This document shows positions 33,113 to 45,100 of a stretch of DNA of 64,000 bases, one piece after another. A program made the translations under genes and the position numbers. Numbering within the stretch: position 1 is the first letter of the stretch; each line of letters starts with the position of its first letter. Under the pieces are notes generated by a model. It did not search any database and was not told the DNA's origin. It worked only from the letters and a program-made list of their open reading frames with translations. Source of the DNA: Ashinkailepas kermadecensis (Eukaryota; Arthropoda; Thecostraca; Neolepadidae); NCBI GenBank assembly GCA_034440615.1, contig JAOTOM010005186.1, positions 496,001-560,000 of the forward strand, given 5' to 3'.

Positions 33113-36100
33113 GTGAGTGTCGACCACGCCTCACCTGGTGCCGCACCCTCACCTGGTGACACCCTCACCTGGTGCCGCACCCTCACCTGGTGCAGCACCC
33201 TCACCTGGTGATACACCCTCGCCCAGTGCCGCGACCTCACCTGGTGACACACCCTCACCTGGTGCCGCACCCTCACCTGGTGCCGCACCTTCACCTTGTA
33301 CAGCACCCTCACATGGTGCAGCACCCTCACCTGGTGCAGCACCCTCACCTGGTGCAGCACCCCCACCTGGTGCAGCACCCTCACCTGGTGCAGCACCCTC
33401 ACCTGGTGACACACATTCACCTGGTGACACCCCCTCACCTGGTGCCGCACCCTCACCTGGTGATACACACTCACCTGGTGATACACACTCACCTGGTGAC
33501 ACACACACGCATCTGGTGACACACCCTCACCTGGTGACACACCCTCACCTGGTGACACACTCACCTGGTAACACACACTCACCTGGTAATACACACTCAC
33601 CTGGTAACACACACTCACCTGGTAACACTCACTCACTTGGTGACACACTCACCTGGTGACACACACACTCACCTGGCGACACACACACTCACCTGGTTGG
33701 TTGGTTGGTTGGTTATTGGTTTCACGACACGTCGACCGTTGAGTCATATAGCGCCGCCAATCTCTCACGCCGATTGGTCGCGGGCGAAGAGTAGCGACAG
33801 GTGAGATTCGAACCCACACTCTTTCGATTGTGAGACGAGCATCTTACCCCTAGACCACTCGTCCCCACACTCACCTGGTGACACACACACTCGCCTGGTG
33901 ACGCACACACTCACCTGGTGACACACACTCACCTGGTGACACACCCTCACCTGGTGACACACCCTCACCTGGTGCCGCGCCCTCACCTGATGCCGCACCC
34001 TCACCTGGTGACGCAACCTCACCTGGTGCCGCACCCTCACCTGGTGCCGCACCCTCACTTGGTGACACACCCTCACCTGGTGACACACACTCACCTGGTG
34101 TCGCACCCTCACCTGGTGCCGCACCCTCACCTGGTGCCGCACCCTCACCTGGTGACACACCCTCATCTGGTGACACACACTCACCTGGTGACACACACTC
34201 ACCTGGTGCCGCACCCTCACCTGGTGCCGCACCCTCACCTGGTGACACACCCTCACCTGGTGCCGCACCCTCACTTGGTGACACACCCTCACCTGGTGAC
34301 ACACACTCACCTGGTGCCGCACCCTCACCCAGTGCCGCACCCTCACCCAGTGCCGCACCCTCACCCAGTGCCGCACCCTCACCTGGTGCCGCACCCTCAC
34401 CCAGTGCCGCACCCTCACCCAGTGCCGCAACCTCACCTGGTGCCGCAACCTCACCTGGTGATACACCCTCACCTGGTGCAGCACCCTCACCTGGTGATAC
34501 ACCCTCACCTGGTGCAGCACCCTCACCTGGTGACACACACTCACCTGGTTCCGCACCCTCACCCAGTGTCGAAACCTCACCTGGTGATACACCCTCACCT
34601 GGTGCCGCAACCTCACCTGGTGATACACCCTCACCTGGTGCAGCACCCTCACCTGGTGACACACACTCACCTGGTGACACACCCTCACCTGGTGCCGCAC
34701 CCTCACCTGGTGATACACACTCACCTGGTGCCGCACCCTCACCCAGTGTCGAAACCTCACCTGGTGATACACCCTCACCTGGTGCCGCAACCTCACCTGG
34801 TGATACACCCTCACCTGGTGCAGCACCCTCACCTGGTGACACACACTCACCTGGTGACACACCCTCACCTGGTGCCGCACCCTCACCTGGTGATACACAC
34901 TCACCTGGTGCCGCACCCTCACCCAGTGCCGCAACCTCACCTGGTGATACACACTCACCCAGTGCCGCAACCTCACCTGGTGATACACACTCACCTGGTG
35001 CAGCACCCTCACCTGGTGCAGCACCCTCACCTGGTGCATCACCCTTACCTGGTGCCGCACCCTCACCTGGTGACACACATTCACCTGGTGACACACCCTC
35101 ACCCAGTGCCGCAACCTCACCTGGTGACACACCCTCACCTGGTGACACACACTCACCTGGTGACACACCCTCACCTGGTGACACACCCTCACCTGGTGAC
35201 ACACACTCACCTGGTGACACACACCCTCACCTGGTGACACACACTCACCTGGTGACACACCCTCACCTGGTGACACACACTCACCTGGTGACACACACCC
35301 TCACCTGGTGACACACACTCACCTGGTGACACACCCTCACCTGGTGACACACACTCACCTGGTGACACCCTCGCTTGGTACCACACCCTCACCTGGTGAC
35401 ACACCCTCACCCAGTGCCGCAACCTCACCTGGTGCCGAACCGGGTTTCTCTTCAAAGCTGTGACAGAATCCCAGTTTGCACTGTCCAGTGAATATTCAGT
35501 ACTATCCTAGATCAGTTAAATGCCAATCGACACCATTCAACGTTCAAATGAGAGTAATGAGAGCATAGTTGTCTGGACAGCAGTCTATTCACTCAGGAAG
35601 CATTCCCTCAGAAGAATTTCGATAGTCAGTCTATTTTTGCCATCCAGAATGTTCTGCATGACATAAATCCAGGAGCAGCCTATTTTTCCAATTCCGATCA
35701 CGGCACGAGTCCCGTTTAGTCACACTACGGCACGACGTGGTAACAATGAGCGTCATGGGCCAGGTCTGATCTGAATCTGATCTGATCTGGTCCCTCATGG
35801 GCCAGGTCTGATCTGATGGTGATAGAGTCCTCGGCTGATGATGACCGTTGTGTGCTCTGATGAGGACTGACACTTCCCTGTGACACGGGGGCGGTGGCCG
35901 ACAGGGTGTTGATGTGACCACCTCGCTCAGCTGTGGGGGCTGCGACTGGCCCTTACCTGTGACAGGGTACAGGGTGTTGATGTGAACCTCCCTGGGGGGG
36001 AAAGGGGTTTTTGTGGGGGCTGCGACTGGCCCTTCCTGTGACACGGGGGGTGTCCGACAGGGTGTTGATGTGACCACCTCGCTCAGCTGTGGGGGCTGCG

Positions 36101-39100
36101 ACTGGCCGACAGGGTGTTGATGTGACCACCTCGCTCAGCTGTGGGGGCTGCGACTTGCCCTTACCTGTGACACGGGGTCGGTGTCCGACAGGGTGTTGAT
36201 GTGACCACCTCGCTCAGCTGTGGGGGCTGCGACTTGCCCTTACCTGTGACACGGGGTCGGTGGCCGACAGGGTGTTGATGTGACCACCTCGCTCAGCTGT
36301 GGGGGCTTGTGACACGGGGGCGGTGGCCGACAGGGTGTTGATGTGACCACCTCGCTCAGCTGTGGGGGCTGCGACTGGCCCTTACCTGTGACACGGGGTC
36401 GGTGTCCGACAGGGTGTTGATGTGACCACCTCGCTCAGCTGTGGGGGCTGCGACTGGCCCTTCCCTGTGACACGGGGTCGGTGGCCGACAGGGTGTTAAT
36501 GTGACCGCCTCGCTCAGCTGTGGGGGCTGCGACTGGCCCTTCCCTGTGACACGGGGTCGGTGGCGACAGGCTCGCTGGCAGGTGGAAGGTTAATGTGACC
36601 GCCTCGTAGGTGGGGGCTGGACTGGCCGACAGGGTGTTGATGTGACCCCTCAGGGGTCGCTCACTACTTGGGGGCTGCGACTGGCCCTTCCCTGTGACAC
36701 GGGGTCGGTGGCCGACAGGGTGTTAATGTGACCGCCTCGCTCAGCTGTGGGGGCTGCGACTGGCCCTTCCCTGTGACACGGGGTCGGTGGCCGACAGGGT
36801 GTTAATGTGACCACCTCGCTCAGCTGTGGGGGCTGCGACTGGCCCTTCCCTGGAAGGGGGCGACAGGGTGTTAATGTGACGGGGGGGGCTGCGACTGGCC
36901 CTTCCTTTGACACGGGGTCGGTGGCCGACAGGGTGTTAATGTGACCGCCTCGCTCAGCTGTGGGGGCTGCGACTGGCCGACAGGGTGTTGATGTGACCAC
37001 CTCGCTCAGCTGTGGGGGGCTGGCCGACAGGGTGTTAATGTGACCGCCTCGCTCACTGTGGGGGCTGCGACTGGCCCTTCCCTGTGACACGGGGTCGGTG
37101 GCCGACAGGGTGTTAATGTGACCACCTCGCTCAGCTGTGGGGGCTGCGACTGGCCCTTCCCTGTGACACGGGGTCGGTGGCCGACAGGGTGTTAATGTGA
37201 CCGCCTCGCTCAGCTGTGGGAGCTGCGGTCTGAATCCTGGGAGCAACGCCAACGTGTGGGTCCTGGTTCACAGTGTTGTTCCTTAGTTGGCTAGTTGGCC
37301 GGACGGTTTGTCAGCAGTACGTTGTCGACCGGAATGGGGGGGGTCAATTGACCCCACTGAGAGACCGGTGGGGTCGCGTTGACCCCACTGAGGGGGTCAA
37401 TGCGAACCGGTGATGCGCGTCGAAAACGGGAATCACTCTTCTACAACTGACTTCCATAGTTACGAATTCTTACACTTGCTACATAGACCAAGCAACGTGA
37501 AAACAAATGTTTTGTTGATAGCTGCGGATCTTGCGTGGTCCCATAACGAGCTGAAATATACTGAACGTTGAACAGTTGGAAGTGGTGGTTTGCTCAGAAT
37601 GTTCGCTCAATTTTGACGGGTATAACATTTTGTCAAGTTAGCTGGAAAATACTGGTGTGGCATGCCACACCAATATTCTGTTTTGGTGTGGAGGCTGCTG
37701 TGCTTGCCATATGGAAGTACACAATCCTGTTTCTTAGGATAATTGTGCGGGCATCAAATTCGTACAGGGTGGTTTATTCTGTGTGAGCATCACCAACTCT
37801 GCGCCTATGGATTTAATAATAACGGAAGATACCCAATTATGGAATGCAATTTGTGAATATTGGTTTTAGAATTAGCAAGTAGAACCGAGCCATTCGAGGA
37901 AAAAAAACATGAAGTTTAACCGTCGTAGCCGTCCCCCATGACTACATTGCACTGCTATTTGGAATGAAAACCCGTGGTTAAAAGGGGACGAGTGGTCTAG
38001 GGGTAAGATGCTCGTCTCACAATCGAAAGGTTGTGGGTTCGAGTCTCACCTGTCGCTACTCTTCGCCCGCGACCAATCGGCGTGAGAGATTGGCGACGCT
38101 ACATGACTCAACGGTCGATGTGTCGTAAAACCAATAACCAACCAACCAACCGTGGTTAAAACCCACAGGTCTGAGCATTCTTATCAAAGTGTAAACGGTG
38201 TGCACTAGTTAATTTTAGAACAGCACGATTTGGTCTTCCAGAGGGAAAATAAAATAATATAATCATCCTAAGAGGACAATGTTGCGGGTGACAACAACTC
38301 AGGTTAAGGCTCTTTTTCCCACCTCGTCCCCTATCCTGTTCTTGCTGACGGTGTGGTGGGCCGATCCCGGCCAGTTTCGGGTAGTTTCACCTCCGTGTGG
38401 ACGGAGATTCCGGCAGCGTTGAATGTCAAAGACCACCTGCACGGGAGGACACTTTCCCGAGAACGGAGCGTACCGTGCCGTGCGTGACTTGCACTGCACC
38501 AGACGGCTGTGGCTGTGCGAGGTCCGGCTGTGGCGTCACGTCAAGGTGCGGCCGCCGGTGTCACCAGTGTGATGGTGCACCAGGCGGCCGCACCGTGTCG
38601 TCGCTGGGCCGTCTGTGCGACGTGACAGTAGTTGGTGGTGTCCATGCGAGACGGTGGCGTGTCTCGGGTACAGTGTGCCGTGAGCTGGAGCGGTGGCGTG
38701 TCTCGGGTACAGTGTGCCGTGAGCTGGAGTGGTGGCGTGTCTGGTACAGTGTGCCGTGAGCTGGAGCGGTGGCGTGTCTCGGGTACAGTGTGCCGTGAGC
38801 TGGAGCGGTGCCGTGTCTCCGGTACAGTGGAGTAAGCGGGGTGGCCGCAGCGGGTGGCGGCCCAGCGGCTGGCTGGTGCCCGATGCCCGATGGTGGAGTG
38901 CGTGGAGTACGCGGGGTGGCCGCAGTCGGTGGCGGCCCAGCGGCTGGCGCCGGCGGGCACGTTGATGACGTCAGCTGAGCGGCTGGCTAGTGCCCGGATA
39001 AGCCCCACCGGGAGAGGGAGGCGGGTGGCGCGGCACGGGGTCACAGTGCACCAGCCGTCTCGGATGTCTGTCCGATCGTGTGGCGGAGACCAACTGGCTG

Positions 39101-42100
39101 CCATAGCCCCACCTCGGTACACCGTAGTGCTGGATGCACATCCAGCAACTCTGCACTGTTGGAGATGGGCATGATTTCAGGACCTAAATCTAGAGAAGAT
39201 AGTTTGCCGTGTATAGAAATCACTACTTTCATTTTACAGCTGACCATCGAATAATTCCCCCCCCCCCCTCCCGCCCCCTGGAATCGGTGGTACTTAACCT
39301 AATGTGGTTTGAAATGTATCGATGGTGCAGCTGAGACAAGTGATATAAAAAATACCTGATATCCATTACAAACCTTCCGAATTCGCACGTACAGAGGAAT
39401 ATTGTATAACTACAACGGGAGCCCGTGAATAGCAACCGCAGGCCTTGTGCATTTCTATGGAAGCAGGCACTTTGTATGGGTTCTTTTTATCAAACAGCAC
39501 TATTATACTTTCCAGCGGAAAGGCTACTTGGGTGCACGGGATTATGTACGGAGGGACTGAAGACATGTGCACTATCCCCCTTGGGTAGGTGGAAACCGTC
39601 TTTTTGGGAAATGACGCCCCTCCGGGGAGTCGAGTGAACCCCCGACCCCCCGACTCAGCGGATTTGTGACCGAAGGGCTCTAGTGTGCCCTCTCCCGCGC
39701 GCTCGACGCATTTTTCAGCCGAATGCACCCCTCCGAGCAAATGGTGCCTTTTCAGAGGAGTGTCTACCACAGAAGTTCCTGGATTCGTCCATGTCTAGGT
39801 ACTAATTATCCGGCGATTATAGTGTTTTATGTTGCTAAGCTCCGGGGCGGGGCTGTTTTTCCAGCCGTGGTACCAAAGTTCGGCGGTGTCGCCGCTCGGC
39901 GTTGTCTCCAGCGAGGTGGCTGGTCACATCGGATATCGATACATAACACGTGCCACCTGTATGGAATGAGCGCGCGCACCAGCCAGCCGCCGGTGTTTTT
40001 CGGGCCCGGGCTCGCGCAACAGACAGCCCGCCGTTGTGTTACTGGCCCGGGCACCTGTTCCGGACCTGTTACTGGCCCGGACACCTGTTTCGGACCTGTT
40101 ACTGGCCCGGACACCTGTTTCGGACCTGTTACTGGCCCGGACACCTGTTCCGGACCTGTTACGGGCCCGGACACCTGTTCCGGACCTGTTACGGGCCCGG
40201 GCACCTGTTCCGGACCTGTTACTGGCCCGGCACCTGTTCCGGACCTGTTACTGGCCCGGACACCTGTTCCGGACCTGTTACTGGCCCGGCACCTGTTACG
40301 GGCCCGGGCACCTGTTCCGGACCTGTTACTGGCCCGGGCACCTGTTCCGGACCTGTTACTGGCCCGGCACCTGTTCCGGACCTGTTACGGGCCCGGGCAC
40401 CGGTTCCGGACCTGTTACGGGCCCGGGCACCTTTCCGGACCTGTTACGGGCCCGGGCACCTGTTCCGGACCTGTTACGGGCCCGGGCACCTGTTACTGGC
40501 CCGGGCACCTGTTCCGGACCTGTTACGGGCCCGGGCGCCTGTTACTGGCCCGGACACCTGTTTCGGACCTGTTACTGGCCCGGACACCTGTTTCGGACCT
40601 GTTACTGGCCCGGACACCTGTTCCGGGGACCGACTTGGCTCGGTGTGCTTAAGTTCCCACAGGCTTTGTCCTTTTGTCCTTATGTGTTTCTGTGTGATGG
40701 GCAGGCGCAGGCGTAGCCGACTGGACAGATGGTGTACGCTGTGTACCTCTCGAGCAAGTTGACGCCGAGATATTGGTGTTACGTACAGTGCACAGTGCGT
40801 ACCGTAGGCGGTGCTCGGGTCTCCCAAACAGTTTTAGACGCGGCTCGACGTGTAGATATTTCACTCGAATTAAAAATATCCCGTTTGTATTTGGTGAAAG
40901 CTTTCAGCAGCGTGTCTTTTTCTTCTCTCGGTGTATTGCGTTTTTGTGTAGTTGATTGACTGGCTGGTAAATGCCGGCTCGAAGTGAATGAAATTTCGCA
41001 CAACATTGGCGGAGGCCAGAGTATTTTCTGTTTGGTATGCGCGTAGGCGGGCATGGCATATGCCTTTGTCTGTTAGCTCACTGATAAAGTACATGTTTAG
41101 TGCGTATTTCAAATTGGATTGCCTGGACACCGATGCAACCGGACGGAAGTGTCGCTGCTGCCAGGTACGAAATGTAAGTGCCTTCTGTTTTCAACATTAT
41201 TCCATTCGCTTTATTCCACTTTCCACGTTGCTTCATTGGGCACTATTCCGCTTTCGAAGTTATACCATTCGACACTAGTCCAGCCCCTCTTACCCTTAGC
41301 TACTTATCAACTTGATTGTGTTGCTCGTCCGCGTCATGGAGACTGACGCTACAGCTAAACAAATGCAAAGTAATCTCACTTATATTATGACGCTCCATGA
41401 TAGCTGAATTCCACAATGGGGGGGGGGGGGCAGCAACAGAAAGCGTCATGCGTGATCTCGACGTACTCATTAGGGGGAAAAAGCTGGCTTTCGCACGCCA
41501 AGCAGATATTATTGCTGGAAAAGCTAATAGAGCACTATGCATTCTGATGGGATCGGCCCGAACAGTCAAACACGAAAATGTTTTTATGAATGCAATGGAA
41601 CGTCGATGCCAGTCTCGTACTGTGCAAATGTGCGTTATATTTCCGAGTTTTGCAGTAGTGCTTGGGGAGGTATGGCCGACGTGCACCTGCGCAGAATCGA
41701 GCGCATTCAGCACGCGTTTTTTGGTGTGGTTGTGCGGCCGATGCCAGACACCAGGTACAAGTTCTGTATCTCTGCAGTGCAAGTGTTTGGAGCAATACTT
41801 CGAAGTAACGAGTCTGCGGCGCCACGTGAACACAAAAGACGAGGATCATGGTGTGTCACTGAGAGACGAGGATCATGGTGACGTCACTTGGAGACGAGGT
41901 TCATGGTGACGTTACTGAGAGACGAGGCTCATGGTGACGCCACTGAGAGACGAGGATTATTGTGACGTCACTGATGACAAGGCTCTAAAGCAGACAAGGC
42001 TCTGATCTGGCGAAGGCGCCGTTATGTGAGGGTATTTCCGCCGTCATGTGATGGTAACTCCGCCGTTATGTGAGGGCATCTCCGCCGTTATGTGAGGGTA

Positions 42101-45100
42101 TCTCCGCCGTCATGTGAGGGTATCTCCGCCGTCATGTGAGGGTATCTCCGCCGTTATGTGAGGGTATCTCTGCCGTTATGTGAGGGTATCTCCGCCGTTA
42201 TGTGAGGGTATCTCCGCCGTCATGTGAGGGTATTTCCGCCGTCATGTGAGGGTATCTCTGCCGTTATGTGAGTGTATCTGCCGTCATGTGAGGTATCTCC
42301 GTCGTTATGTAGGGTATCTGCCTATGTGAGGGTATCTCCGCCGTTATGTGAGGTATCTCCGCCGTTATGTGAGGTATCTCTGCCGTTATGTGAGGGTATC
42401 TCTGCCGTTATGTGAGGGTATCTCTACCGTTATGTGAGGATATCTCCGCCGTCATGTGAGGGTATCTCCGCCGTCATGTGAGGGTATCTCCGCCGTTATG
42501 TGAGGGTATCTCTGCCGTTATGTGAGGATATCTGCCGTCATGTGAGGGTATCTCTGCCGTTATGTGAGGGTATCTCCGCCGTCATGTGAGGGTATCTCCG
42601 CCGTTATGTGAGGGTATCTCCGCCGTTATGTGAGGGTATCTCCGCCGTCATGTGAGGGTATCTCCGCCGTCATGTGAGGGTATCTCCGCCGTTATGTGAG
42701 GATATCTCCGCCGTTATGTGAGGGTATCTCCGGTGCCGTCAGGAGTCCTGTCAGCGAGCTGTGTCGGCCGGACGGTAAGCAGCAGTTGTTTGTGTCACGA
42801 GTGGTGCGGACATCCTGGTATCAGGATGTCCCTCCTGGCGCCAGTCGCGTGTCACGGGGAGGTGATCAGTGAGCCGCAGTCATCAGCAGCACGAAGCGTC
42901 AGCAGCCGCAGCAGCCAGTCCTCGACTGTCATCAGCTGGACCAGTTGCCACCGCTGTCGGTCAGGCGGCGGCATGCAGCAGGCGAGCCGCGCACTCGGTG
43001 GGCCGCCATCGCCGGCTGCTGTTGTGCCGCCGTGACTGCCAATTATACCCCGACTTCGCATCCGGAACGGCGGAAAGTTCTGATGTTCGTCATTGGAAAT
43101 GGCTCGCCGGTCGTTTTGCACGCCTGTGTGGCGATAACCTGTGTAGCTATGGTTTGAGTGGCGATAGTTTGTGTGGCGATAACCTGTGCGGGACGATAGT
43201 TCGTGTGGCGATGGATTGTGTAACGATGGCTTGTGTAGCGATAGCCTGGTCACCACTGTCTGTCTGTCTGTCACCACTGTCCGTCTGCCACCACTGTCTG
43301 TCTGTCTGTCACCACTGTCTGTCTGTCTGTCACCACTGTCTGTCTGTCACCACTGTCTGTCTGCGATCACTGTGTGTTTGTCACCACTGCCTGGCTGTCA
43401 CCACTGTCCGTCCGTCACCACTGTCCGTCTGTCACCACTGTCTATCTGTCTGTGATCGCTGTCTGTCTGTCACCACTGTTCGTCTGCCACCACTGCCCGT
43501 CTGTCACCACTGTCTGTCTGTGATCACTGCCCATTTGTCACCACTGTCCGTCTGTCACCACTGTCCGGCTGTCACCACTGTCCGTCTGCCACCACTGTCT
43601 GTCTGTCACCACTGTCCGTCTGCCACCACTGTCTGTCTGTCTGTCACCACTGTCCGTCTGTCACCACTGTCTGTCTGTCACCACTGTCCGTCTGCCACCA
43701 CTGTCTGTCTGTCTGTCACCACTGTTCGTCCGTCACCACTGTCCGTCTGTCACCACTGTCTGTCTGTCACCACTGTCTGTCTGCCACCACTGCCTGTCTG
43801 TCACCACTGTCCGTCTGCCACCACTGTCTGTCTGTCAACACTGTCCGCCTGTCACCACTGTCCGTCTGTCATCACTGTCTGTTTGCCACCACTGTCTGTC
43901 TGTCAACACTGTCCGCCTGTCACCACTGTCTATCTGTCTGTGATCGCTGTCTGTCTGTCACCACTGTTCGTCTGCCACCACTGCCCATTTGTCACCACTG
44001 TCCGGCTGTCACCACTGTCCGTCTGCCACCACTGTCTGTCTGTCAACACTGTCCGCCTGTCACCACTGTCCGTCTGCCACCACTGTCTGTCTGTCAACAC
44101 TGTCCGCCTGTCACCACTATCCGGCCGTCACCACTGTCCGTCGTTCATTGTCAACTCTGTTGCTATCCTGGTGGGCGGGTATCAGGAGTCGTTCACGTGA
44201 CCTGTCTGATGACACACCGCTGAGCAGTCGGTGGGGTCCATGTGTTACCGTTTGGTCTCTGTCCCTGTGGGCGGGTATCAGGAGTCGCTCACGTGACCTG
44301 TCAGCGGACACCTGAGCCACAGTCGGCAGCAGCAGCAGCAGCTGGTGCGGGGTACGCCAGTTGGCACGAGCCGCGCCATTGCATTGTGGCGCATGTGCTG
44401 GTGCAAAGCCCCCGGTGTGTATGCGCGTGCGCCGTACACGGTCCTGCTGGGTGTGGGAGAAGTGTGGCAGACCGTGCCCACCGTTATTTGGCTGCCGGCA
44501 CGACTGCTTGGCCGATATTGATACCGATACCGATACAGATACCGATACAGATATATTGCACCCTTCCCGTCCTGGTCTGTTCGCGTCCACTGGAGACAGG
44601 CCAGCGGCCCGTCCGCTGGAGGTCGGCCAGCGGCCCGCCCGCTGGCTTTGCCGTGCTGTTGGTCGCAAAAAAGACCCGCCGAGGATGGAGCTTGGCATCC
44701 CCCAGTTGGTTTTCGGTGGCTGCCTGAAAACAGCACATGACACTGGCTTTGTCGTGGTGCGGCACAGCTGATCGGCGGAGTTTTTGCGGCGCACCTCTAA
44801 CTGGCGTGTTGCCACACGGCGTCGTCACGTGCGTCGAATGGTCGCGAGCGAGCCAGGAGCGGCGGCGGCCGGCTGGCGTCCACCCGGCAGCCGGCCGGCG
44901 TTCATGAGACGGACGTGTTCACCGCCACACGGCCGACCGGCGCCGGCGAGTTTACTGCAGTTGTTGTGTGCAGATGGTGATAGATCATGATTCCAGACGT
45001 GCTCGGGTCGTGGCGTCTCGCGACTGACCATTCCAGGGTCGAGTGTACCTCGGCCGCCGGCCGTGCGCGACATTCTGCCGTGCTCCTCAGTTCAGGGGTG

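Noticed and set aside
33765..35294. Long frames rich in PGEG or HQVRV, resembling collagen or silk-like protein
   Set aside because: They follow the 18-bp intron array of the ZFAND5/6 gene in several phases and strands at once, which a real gene would not do.
38397..38640. Cysteine-rich frame ([20 protein letters not shown]) suggesting a C1-type or other zinc domain exon
   Set aside because: Spacing does not fit a known family, frames conflict and no splice sites could be justified; left unannotated.
39723..40762. Frames of 226-309 codons with GPDTC repeats
   Set aside because: Phase artefacts of the 30-bp array; all three + frames are equally open.
43250..44155. CRISPR-like regular array
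   Set aside because: Units are contiguous with no unique spacers, and the window is eukaryotic.
42869..44200. 443-codon frame rich in CHHCLSV
   Set aside because: Made by the 17/21-bp repeat; cysteine/histidine pattern is not a zinc-finger array because spacing follows the DNA unit only.
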